Origin: Mixophyes australis
Lineage: Eukaryota; Chordata; Amphibia; Anura; Limnodynastidae
Assembly (NCBI GenBank): GCA_036250195.1
Contig: JAVHZZ010000002.1
Coordinates: forward strand, 366,717,124 to 366,781,123
Direction: 5' to 3'
DNA: 64,000 nucleotides
Shown here in pieces: positions 39,901 through 52,417 of this stretch (position 1 is its first letter; each line of letters opens with the position of its first letter). A program made the position numbers and the translations under genes. The notes under the pieces are model-generated. The model was not told where the DNA came from and made no database searches. It saw only the letters and a program-made list of their open reading frames with translations.

Positions 39901-42900
39901 CTACAATCCTTAAATAGTGTAAAAAGTAAACTACAGTTATTATGGGAGCTGCTAACAGGCATGGTTTGATCAGCATCTGGTAAAGCTAGGTGTCCATGAC
40001 TACAATCAGGTCTTACTATGGCAAAGCATGTTAGATAATAAAGTTGGCAAATGCTTCTAGTCAGTGGTAGCCACATTTTGCCAAATACATATTCCCAGTA
40101 CAATTATGGGCAGTAATATTATTGCTGACAGGCCTGTTTTTTTAAAGGTTTCGACTCTTTAGTTCAATGTTGCCCAAGACATAGTCCCACTTCCATTGTA
40201 TTAAAAGGTAAGCTCAATTTAATATACCCTGAACGATGAAGCATGGAAATATGTGGATTTCAAAAACCAATGTTCTAGAGAGCTTCTCACAATGACAGAG
40301 CCTATGAATTGCTGAATGAAATGGAATGATTTGTATTTTCATCCTAGAAGATTGCAACAAGATATAACAGATCTTATCATAAATAAATAAAAATATTCCT
40401 TAGTGTTTATGTGGGTGGCCCCAACAAAAAAAAGTATAAAATAGATAGATAAAAACCATATGCAACTGCTCATTAGGACACTGTGTCAAGGTTCTATTGT
40501 GACCACAATCAGGACCTCATTATCCAATAGGCTGACAAGGCTGCCGCCTATGGTACAAGGCCTTTTTTAGGGTGGGAGGGGGGTGCCAAATTGTGAGGGA
40601 GAGGTATAAAGGGAAATTAATTTTAAAATATAAGAAAATAGTTGCTCTCCAATGTAAAAAGAAAACAAAAGAAAAAATGTAATAAGGTTTTAATCTTGAT
40701 ATTTCCCTGCTAGAGGCTGAAGAAAATGAGTAATCCTCAGGTGGGCGCTGAAGGATAAGTAGGAGAGATCAGGATGGCTACAGACACAGGCTGACATCCC
40801 CCATCTCCTTCACACTTTCAGCCTCAATAGCGCTCGTTCATGCCTCTGTTCTGATATGGAGTTCGGATTTATTGAAAAGAGATGAGAGACAAAGATCGCT
40901 GCGACCTTCTAAAAAGCCAAGTGGAGTTGAATTTCAAAAAAACACAGAAATATAAACATTAATAGGGGAAGTCAAGATTTTAAGTTAAGGGCAAGTTTGT
41001 TTTTATCTACCGCGTATTAGCCTTGTGTGGAAAGTGAGGGGGCGATACAAGCGTATTAGCCTGTGACGGCCTGAACCCTTAATCAAACTGAAACAATGAT
41101 CAAGGTGAAATAATGTAATATTTATTGATTACAACACGCAAGGTAAGGATCTCTGTGGCTAAACGGTCAGGCAAAGACAGAACAAAGCAAGTATATGATG
41201 AATATACTGGTGCTGCAACACAGATGTAAGCAGACTCTGATGCAGGTGCAAAGTACACAAAATCCACAGAACAATGCACAATAAGCAAAATAACCAGCCA
41301 GAGTTCAGAAATATACAAAGTCCTTTACACTTGCCATGTTTCCAGAGAATCAGAAGCAGTGGCAGATCCAGAGGGTAGGGTGATCTGGGAAATCGCCCCC
41401 ACTAGCAGCACAAGCATACCTTCAAATTGCGGGCAAGACGCAGACCAAACCGAAGGAGGGGTGGGGCCAAATGGAACCAGGGACGGGGCCAACCGGGACC
41501 AGCCAATCAGAATGAAGGAGAGGCGTGACTATGCTAAATGCCGACGCCCCCTAAAAATAAAGTCTAGGTCTGCCCCAGATAAGAAGCATGGTCAAGATAA
41601 GCAAAAGTAAAAAGTTAGGTATAACAAGATGAATACTTCTGAAATAGCATGAAGCTGGGAACCAAGAACTACAATGATCCTGCCAGGCCTGATTGCAAGA
41701 GGCTTCTATTTAAGGGGTAGTTATTAGGTTTACCAGGTATAGTTTAGGGAGGCAGCTCAGCATCTTCTAGGGCACATGAGCCTAATGGCGGCCACTAGTG
41801 GTGGAAATACAGTAGTGCATCTGTATGGACTTGGTGCAGAAAGGAGTCAGACCATTAACACATAACAGCATTCAGTTAAATGGAGCCAGACAAGCCTTCA
41901 TCACTCAGCCAATCACTAGCTGCTTGTGGTTGACTGAGTGGCCAAGTGAGTTCAGTTCCCATTCATTATGCTCTGGATGCTCCTAGAGAACAGTTATGTT
42001 GTTTAATGTGTATGTGTATATTTTTTATTTTATTTCCAAATAAATTACATAATGGGAGAAAATTACCTATAGGAGTACATTGTGAAATAATTGATTAATT
42101 TTTAAACAAATGATAAAAGACTAAGGTTCCTGGCTATAGGTACCTGGCCCCTTATAAGTGGGGCAGTAAAAAAAATTATATTGTCCTCCACGTGTACAGG
42201 ATTCTGGCCAAAGCACTGAATTTCATATAATTACTACTGATTGAACTGAAGCTTTTTATTAGGAGACGAGTTTAAAGATTGGTTGTTTTAATTTCTAAGA
42301 ATTCTTGAAACAGAAATAGAAACAGAACAATAAAACAACAGTTCTTTCCCTGTGTAAAATGAGAGACACAGGGCTCTTGGGGCATTGATTAAACACACTT
42401 TTATAGATATCATAAGATCTGGATCAGGTAATTGTTTAATTGGTCTGAGATGATAAGCATTTAATGCTCATTTCGTGCAGACTCTTATCCCCTACATGCG
42501 AATGTACCTTAATTACAATTTAAATTACACTAATCATTCATTTTAAGCGCACATCAACAATAATTGAATTACCATGCATGGTTACCTGCACATTCCGTAG
42601 AAAATCAAGTTACAGTACATGTGATTGGTATTCCATGAATATGAATATTTTGATGACAACCAGAGATGAAAATAGCATTTCAGTAAATTTCACGCTTCTA
42701 TAAATAAATATATTGTTGTACAGTCGGCAAAACAGCGGCCAAGAAAAGTTTAGCAAATAATTTTGGGAAAAGAAAAGAGCACAACAATCCATCACACTAG
42801 CCCTGATTTCTATAAGTGTTCCTTCACCAAAGCAGTACCCTTAGCCCGGGGGGCCTCCGTTCCCTTAATCCGGCCCTGGAAATGGGTGCTTACTTTGTGC

Positions 42901-45900
42901 AGGCCCAAGATCTCTAGGTACTCCAGCCCTGTGCTGAATATGCTGGGGCTGATTCAAATTATGACAGGGGGACCCCACACTGAGGGTCACCCTGTTATAC
43001 TGTGACCAGCCAGCCTGGCATTGCCTTGTGCCGGTTACTGCTTTTGCAGCCCGGTGTGCAGGGATATACGCATGCACAGTGGAACTAAAAGCCCTGACTT
43101 GGGCTCTCAGTTCCATTTGTATAAAAAAGAAAAATATATTAAAAAATATATATTTAAATATATACTTAAGATGACGATAGCAGAAGGAGGTGCCACCGCG
43201 ATCCTTGTTAAATAGACTTCCCCGTGCTTTGAGAGCTGGCAAATCTTATGGCTGATAGGGTTTACCTTCAGTGAAAGCAGTGCTATTGCTGTCCTGATAA
43301 ATAATAAATAGATCCCTATGTGTTATGTCAATAAGGGCCAATTTCCTCACTTGTAATCCTGTTTCAAATGATACATTAGAAGAGGTAAAATAAGGTTATA
43401 ATGCATGATGTGAACATGTCAGGTATGAAATACCATTAAAAGCACAGCTATCTGACAAGCTCCGGGGAAACATAAACTCATTATGTGCAGATGCCTATGC
43501 ATTATTCATTTTGGCTTGTAAGGTTGTAGGTATTGTAGCCCCTGGTAACTCTGTATGTGCTAAGGTTCCATTGAGCTTATTGCACCTGCACGCTTTGCAG
43601 CCTGCTGCTTGCCAGCAGAGAGGAGAGGAAGAACGGCCATATGTTATGCATCTGATCTTCACAATCACTCAAGGACTGCTGTAATCTTCTTAGGAAATGA
43701 TGAGCCTGCAGTTAAAAGGATTTTGAAAAAGGCCCCAAAATAAACCATTGACAGACTCTTCTCATAAACAAGATGCAGCCGCATTATAAATGATTTCAAA
43801 AATAATTCTTGTTTCAGGTATTTTTTTAAATCCTTACTATATCCCAGCACATGATTGTAAAAATGTACAATAATGCTTTTAACTAAATGAAAAAAAATGA
43901 AATAATTTAATTCATTTTCTTATTGGGACAGATTCAATTAGCCACGATGTTTCTCAGAACATCGCTGCTGCGCAGTTTTACCGGTACTCCGGTAGAAATA
44001 TCCACTCATTTTTCCTTGCACCACTATGGGGCGCAAGAAAAAATGAGCGGATATTTCTGTAGAAATATCCGCTGCGCAGTGTCTCCGGAATGGTCGCAAG
44101 ACACTTCACAGCTAATTGACTTGCCCCCTAAGTGTGCAATTATTTGCCCTACCAATGAGTACCTAATGATACATGGAAAAGAGCTAGAGATGAAAAAAGT
44201 ATAAAAACTGTTCTGTGGAATATCCATCTAATAACTCATATTAACACTTTTGCTGGTGGCATTCCCAGCCTTACCCTAACCACACAATACACAGCAGAAT
44301 TAATTGATATTATCATTCCAGCTCTATTGGTAGACTATAATTTCTACAAAGTGTGAATTTACAACTATAGTGCAAAATGCCATTCTTAAGAATGACAATG
44401 CAAAAACTCAAAGTTTTTATTGCTGCAACTTTGTATCTCTGCAAAATAGCCTGCTTCTCTGCAAAATGTAATTATCGTTACATTGTGCAACTTTTTTTCC
44501 TCTATGTAAGTCAGATTGCATTTTTCTTTACTATACAATTTTTGTGAATGTTCTCCTGTGGTTTTGGATCTCCATATGTGACATGGGGGACCGCAGAGGA
44601 ACATGACACCTTTTTTGAAGGAGATTCTTTGTAAGTTCTGTTATGCACCTTTTAATATACATGCAAACCAATGTGGCGGCTCTCTTTAGCTAGATTATAA
44701 ACCAATGTGGTTACTCTCACTGTAAAGTGCCTATATTTCTCAACATAAGTGTTATCGTGTGGATCTGTCTCACTAACTTGTGCCAGTAGCTTACACATAA
44801 AAAAGCATATAGAAAATAGGCACCTTCATGATTATTCTGCAGAAGGACATGCTACCCATCCTGATATGCCAGAGGTCCTTCCCATATAAATCTGATAAGA
44901 TAAATATGCGACGGGGTGCTGCTATAATATGGAAAGCTTATTTTTGCTAGTCTCGAATCCAAATCACTCTGATTCTGTATTTTAATAATGTGCTCTGTCT
45001 ACTTCCAGAAAACAGGAAGATATAATAACAAGTTGTCAGCAATTTTACATTAAAGTATCCATAGGGAAGGGCTTCATTTAAGCATTTTATCTTCAACAGC
45101 CACCGAAGACTATTTATGGATAAACAGAGGAGAGGGACATTGGGAAAGTCCTAAAGACTAAGCCATTAAATGATATTATCTAACCCATATGATAAATCAT
45201 CTAACATGGGTCTAATTAATTCTAGTACCAAGTTTTAATGAGATGCTACAGGGTCCCCAATAGACTAAACATATTTGACCTAATTACATATCACACTTGG
45301 GATATGGCTTTGAGAATACAGGGCTGCCTAATAGGGGATCATGCACCAAGGTCTGTAGGTTTTGGATCAGGGTCTATTGCATGATTTACTTAGTGCCGGG
45401 TGAAGCTCCCATTCCTTCAAAGGAACGTCCTGTTGACTAAGAATATTTTAAACATTTCCAAATCTTATATCAATCTCATAGCTCGTCTACGTTTCCAACC
45501 TCCAGTGTCTATACACAGATATCAATAAAAATACAATGAAATACATTACAAATATATATCAATACAAATCCATGAAAACAGTTCTAATATACCCTTACTC
45601 TTGTTACTTATTAAAGACACTAATGAGCCGCTAATAAGCAGAACTAAGGGAGACAATTTGAAAAGTTGATATTTAGGTGGTGGTCCAAAACTGAGAGCAG
45701 TCAGGGGCTTGAAGTAAACGTTTTAATTTACTTTTCATGCACATTCCAATCTCAGCACACAATCCCGCAAATGGTTGGCCAAACCATTTGCATTGAGACA
45801 CTTTTCTAAAAAGTAATGAGGACATGTACCTGTGTCTGTAGATGGTGCACACGTAGGCACATTTTCGCACTGTTTGCAGCTTTGTAAATGACCCTCGCTG

Positions 45901-48900
45901 TGTGAAAACTATTACTTGAAAAAGCATGCTCTCATGATGATTTATCCACAGGGGGTTCTGCTCTATGTCTTCTTGCTGACATTATAAAACCATTAAAGGG
46001 GAAGTCCAGTTCTGGACATCTCACCTCCCCTTCCATGTAATGAATAGGGGTACTGTTTGGGTGGCATATTTGACACTCCAGTGGTCCCATCTTTTTAATA
46101 TTATTTTTACACTGGCGACCACTTCCACACTGGAGCCGGAAAGAGTCCTAGTGCTATTCAGCATGGGACTGGTTGGTTCTAGGAGGTTGGTTGGTTCTAG
46201 GCCTTCTCTCATTTTTGGACCCCCCTGCCGGACGGGTGGGAATGGTTTCCACTACACTGTGGGTTTCCTTGTTATAATGGGACAATTCCTAGTCTGGTGC
46301 TGGTGACCACTTTATTTTTAGTTTACAATCTAACATAGCCAATCATAGTTATCAAGGTGATGATGATTATTGGCGTATTTTTGCACTGGGCACAGCTGGA
46401 CACTTCAGCCTCATCTATACGCTGGATTTCAAGTTGCACATTTCTTAAGATAATTTTATATATTGGACGACTCTCGTTTGGTTTTTTTCCATACATGACC
46501 CCTTAATGCTTATGTCTACGTTATATTTCTTGCCATAAAAGACATCAGCTTATTTATTTTAAACTTTTTCATGACTCACTTTCCTTTAGACTTTTCTTCT
46601 TTCTCAACATATTCTGTCTTCAGTAATATCAGCATTTTACTATATTATATTTGAAGATGCTTTTTAGGTATGTTTATTTTTTTTTATTATGTTTGTATCA
46701 TTCCAGAACAGAGTAGCTGTTAGCGCCAGTAAAAAGCTTTCAAAGTCTTTGTGATACCACTTACTGTGCACTTCTGCCACTTCTGTCTGAAAGGAAGCAA
46801 TTGTCTTTATATTTACGTACGACAGACCATAAATGCCCAGAAATATTATTGGATTGATGACCTTTAAAAACTGCCCACTCAACATAATGGGATCTGCACT
46901 TTATATTTACTGCTGGTTGGCGCTGACCTTTCATACACTTAGAAATAACAACAGGGGCGAAAGTAATGCTAAAAATAACTATTTTCCCCATACACAGGAA
47001 TCGAACAAAATAAAGTTCTGATATATTTCACCTGTTGCTCACACAGGTAAGACAATAATTAATATAATAATGGTAATTTAACAAAATAATTGTTTATTAA
47101 ATTAAAAGGAAAACTGAAGCTACCGGTACCAACCAAGTGATTACCTTTTAGCAGACTAGTTCAGTCTACTTCAAGTTACTTAATTAAAATATTAAATGTA
47201 GGTGCTGTGCTAACTATTTGTATCTATGTTAGTAAATAAGCCCCCTGCAAAAAGACATCTCCTCTGGTATTCACATCTCAGATTAATGTTGGAATGGGAT
47301 TCTACAGTCAAATATTTTTTTCTCTGTTGTGCCTATTTAAATATAATTGTTGGTTGCAAATATATTAATATTTCAGGTGTGTTTTGCTAATGGCAAATGA
47401 CACATTTTGCATTTGGTGTAATCTGTAGAGTTGAACGAAACCTCAAACCTATGTTTAGAGCAAATCGAGTTTCAGCGATTATACTAACGTGCGAAGTCCG
47501 GCAATGCAATCTTCAAATTCTACTTTTGCTTTGTCTTTTCATAGAGTGCCGTTTCACACTGTATTTGCAAATTCTGACATTGCAAAAATTAGAGTCTATG
47601 AATTGTGTGGTTGGATAGGCCTCGCTGTTCATGAACAAGTGCATGAGGCAAATATTTTTGAAAATGTTGCTCATATCTATTCTTGAAAGTCAATGGATCC
47701 AAACCACATCTAGATATTAAGGGTCTTCTCATGCAAAAAAAAAAAAAAAATCAAAACACTCGCCTATGCTCAAGAACTAAGCTGTTACATACATTGAATT
47801 GCTCAAGTGAGTGACTGTTAGGTGAGAGCGAATGCAGCTCTCTTTCACAATTGTTGTGATACTTTTAAGTGTTCCTCTTTTTAAAAAAACACTGTATGCG
47901 TTTTGGGGTTTTTGTCATGCCACATTATTGGAGCTTTTTAAGTATTCATTCAAGCAAATATTGGGACATTTAACATGCATATTTGACCCCCCTCTATGGG
48001 GTGCGAGCAAAAGTGAGCAGTACTTTCACTAAAAAAATCGCTGCATAGTTTCTAGCGGCTGTTCCGGGCTCTACGCGGCTTCCACTAGAAATAAATCGCT
48101 GCGTAGTGTCTAGCGGCTGTTCCGGGACTCTACGCGGCTTTCACTAGAAAAAATCACTGCGCAGTGTCTGCCCCATGTTTGTAAATTTGCATTTCGCTGA
48201 ATGAAAAGAGCTGGGACTGCAACAGTCATTTTATTCTGTTGTGTTTTTTGCTTGTGAGAACACTTAAGGCCAAATTCCGTTGGTGAAACGTGCAAATTTT
48301 TGTGGACAAATACGCAAAGAGGCAAATATTTTGTGGAATAGTGTTTAAAAATATCCTCCTCATTTAGTAGCAGGTGATACTGACATAAGACAACATGTGG
48401 TGTTTACAGCACTACACAGGGCCGGATTTACCGCTAGGCAACCTAGGCACCTGCCTAGGGCCTAGCGGGTCTCGGGGGGCCCAGCAGGGGACACAGGAGC
48501 AATTAAAAAAAAAAAAAAAATTGGCCCTCCCCCGACTCGCGGCACCCCCCCTCCCCCCCCCCCCCCTGTGACGGGGGGCCCAGCAGGGGACACAGGAGCA
48601 ATTAAAAAAATAAAATAAAAAAATAAAAATAAAAAAAAAATAAAAAAATTGGCCCCTCCCCCGACTCGCGGGGGGGGTGCCGCGAGTCGGGGGAGGGGGT
48701 CTGGTGCTTCACGATCAAATGCATTGGTGGTCAGTGGTTAGCAACAGGCAGCCAATCACTAGGCTGCCTGTTGCTGTGCAGCAGACAGGAAGCAGGACGT
48801 CTTCACTTCCTGTCTGCTGATCTGAGGAGCAGAGGAGCGACGCTGGCCAGCACTACTCAACTACAGGTAAGTGAGGGGGAACCTGCCCTGCATATCTATA

Positions 48901-51422
48901 GGGAGGGGGGGAACCTGCCCTGCATATCTATGGGGAGGGGGGGGGGGGAACTGCCCTGCATATCTATAGAGTGGGAGGGGGGGCTGCCATGAAAATCTAT
49001 AGGGAGGGAGAGAGGTTGATATGTGTGAAGGAGGGCAGAGGAGGGGGGCTGATATATGTGACTGGGGGAGTTTTGATGTGATGGGGAGATAGCTACAGAG
49101 TGGAGGTAAGGAAAATAGCTGCAGGGGGGATGGATTCAGGGTGGGAGGTAAGGAAAATGGCTGTAGGGGGGGGGGTGGTTAAGAAAAATGGCTGCAGGGG
49201 TTATTTAAAAAATAGAGCAGCTTTGGAGGGCATAATCTCATGATTGTGTGGTGGTCACTTGGATGCTCTCTGTGGTCTCAGCAATCACTAGAATACTAAA
49301 TATTAGTGAGATGGGGCTGGTAGAGGTTTGTATTTGATTGACCACAAATATTTAGATATTGCTTATATATGCCTGTACAATGGGGTACTTTTAGCTGGCC
49401 ATAATGGGGTGTTTTGTTTTAACTAAAGGGCCTAATCATTCAGGGTTTGTTAACATTTTGCATTATAATACATTTTTGCTTTTTCAAAACAGGACGCCAA
49501 CTTACCAGAAGGCAGCGAGAGGATAACAAAATTGCAAGAGAGAAGAGCAAGAACAGGTAAGAGACAATGGCACAATCTGTCTAAATTTGAATGCTGGAGA
49601 ATACACCTGAACATTCATATTCAGGAGTGTTCCTATACACATATATATTCGGGGGGGGGGGGCGCTGCGGCCATATTAGCCTAGGGCTGCCAGAACCCTT
49701 AATCAGGCCCCGTGTGTGTGTGTGGCCACTGTCTGTGTGTATTGTCTGTGTGTGTGTGTGTGTGGCCACTGTCTGTGTGTATTATGTGTGTGTGAGGGGC
49801 CACTGTGTGCGTGTATTATGTGTGCGTGTATTATGTGTGCGTGTATTATGTGTGCATGTATTATGTGTGTGTGTGTGTGAGGGGCCAATGCGTGCGTGTA
49901 TTATGTGTGTGTGTGTGAGGGGCCACTGTGTGCATGTATTATTCTGTGTATTATGTGTGTGTGAGGGGCCACTGCGTGCGTGTATTATGTGTGTGTGAGG
50001 GGCCACTGTGTGTGTGAAGGGGGGGGGGGGGGGGGGGCCCAAACCGATATCTTGCCTAGGGCCCCATGAGGTGTAAATCCGGCTCTGGCACTACACCATC
50101 TAAAAGGCACATGGAAGCAGCACACAATACCTATCAATGTTTAGTTTGCAGTTGTGTGCAATGTTTGATATATGTTTGTACTGTACAAGTTTATTAGAAT
50201 TAGTACTATGCACAAATAACTAAAATCACTAACAAATACATCAATCACAAATAAGCTTTAGACTTTGAAGTAAAATCTAACGATTGTTCTAGAATACGGA
50301 CAGTAAATACTCACCGTAACGTCACACCAGAATTCGGACACCTCATCGATCCTCATTGACGCGAGCAGCATCTCCCAAACCTCCAGCTTAAACATATTTC
50401 CAATAATAATTTCCATGGGGATGCCAACTTTCTTGCTGTCATCAATGACTGTTCTCTCACTGTCGCATTTTAACGTTTGAAAATGGAAAGTCACCTAACA
50501 AAATGGAAAGTAACATGGTTATCATAGGCTGCGTCTGTCCCAATGTAACAGAAAAGTCAGAGAAACCTAAGACTTTGTGAGAAGCGCAGAAATTTGGAAG
50601 TGTGTCTGTCACATTTATTGATCATTCTACCTAGTCGGTAGTTTAAGGATTTAGGTGCTATTATGGACTAATTACTAGCTAGGAAGATATCAAAGACTCC
50701 TATTCAAACCAAGATCTTTGTGATTAATACTTGCGTTATAGAGCGAATGTAGGATTACCACATTATAGTTAACCTACAATATTAACACTATAGGGGTTTC
50801 TAAGCCAATCATGCATTAGTCTCACAGACAGTGCTGTGTATATCTGATTGCACCCTTTAATACTGAAGATGGTGCATCTTTTGGAGGCTACATATATTAG
50901 TATATTGAGAATACTTCCGATTTAAGGAATAACGTTATTCCTCTACATCCCAAATATTTTATTTGGGTAAAAGCACTAATCCTTACCTGCACTCCTTATA
51001 AAATGTATTAGATTCGACTTTTGGGAGCAGCATTTTCTCTATTTGTGATAATGCAATATTGCCTACGTTAATAAGGGGTTATAATCTCCATGACATGGAC
51101 AAAGATTACTAAATACACTTGTCTATATTTGAAATAAAGCCGAGCAGCGTGTTCTAGCACTACTATCTGCTAGCTTTAACAGTTTCATTAAAGGTTGTCA
51201 TTTTTCAATTACAGTTTTAATATTTTGCTATTTTTACTACACATTCTTTGGTATTATTTAATGCATACTAATAAAATTCAAAACAAACTTTATTAATATA
51301 GGGTTCAGAGTGCCCCATTTATGCATTCCTTCTCCTCCTCCTTCTGTGTATCTTTATGAATTTGAATGTGTGGTTGCACCACTTCCAGTTGGATTGCCAT
51401 TATTGGGAGCTATAATATTCCT

Positions 51423-51486
<64 letters not shown>

Positions 51487-52378
51487 TGTCGGACTGGCCC
51501 ACAGGACTACCGGAAAAATCACTGGTAGGCCCCTCTGCCTTATGGCCACACCACCTTCTAGAAGTTCGTAGAGCCCATTCAGCTCACATGTTCGGTATCC
51601 CTGCTGCCCTCCCCGGCGTCCCTGCTGCTGTGTGTACAGAGTTCATTTCGTCTGCTTGTTATAAACCTTTGTAATCATTCTCACTGCCGGCCTGGTGTGG
51701 AGAGTTCCCCAATCACCATCCTGATATCACCCATGTTACACGCAGTACGTGTGCCCAGATCCTGCCAGCGTGTTAGACAGAGGAGCGTGTGCCTGCTGGG
51801 AGACCAGGTCCAGGGATTCTTGTCAGATATTTCCAGATAAGGTTTGACCACAGGGAACAGTTCCCCCTACGCATATCAGACTTCTTGTCAGTAAGTGTGT
51901 TACACACAAACTGTCTGAGCGTGAGCGGAATAATAAATGGAATACTCGTAGAATATTTAACTTAAAGCAGGAATTAATGAATGGCTGCTGAACATACGTA
52001 TCCTGTCATCCAGCCGGCAGCCACGTTCTGGATCAAAGGGGGGGGGGTCAGCTCACCTGGTGATTGGCGTCCCTGCTGCTACAGATGACTGGCTGCAGTC
52101 ATCTTTCAAATGCGATCGCAGCTGCGATCATGTGACCTGCCCCCTCCTCCTCCTGTCAGCTGACTGTCTTATGCTCCCGCCGCCGCTGAAGGACTAAGGA
52201 GCAGAGGCTGCATCAATCAAAATATGGGTAAGTATATTTTCTTATTTTTATTTAATATTATTGGATATGTCTTTTAATTTCCTCCAAATTCCAGGACTTT
52301 CACTTGACACAGAATTATCTTATATATATATCCTCCATCTGTTCTCTAGCTACTGGGTAAGCAGAGGCTTACTGCAGA

Positions 52379-52417
<39 letters not shown>

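Larger units (their letters stand above)
31640..50314 (-). other. AIPL1: AIPL1 intron 2 (18.7 kb), repeat-rich
   Basis: Phase 0, bounded by ACG|GTGAGTA and GGCAG|CAC. Stretches not listed separately (for example 33280-34980, 35260-36430, 37520-39480, 39810-41350, 41590-42840, 44130-48010) show only AT-rich sequence, microsatellites and fragments too short to classify. Confidence 0.9.

Noticed and set aside
41100..41610. Frames around the hAT-like element at 41357
   Set aside because: They cross element boundaries and have no family pattern.
49581..50042. Frames of Val-Cys or Thr-His repeats
   Set aside because: Translation of GT-rich low-complexity DNA inside the hAT-like element.
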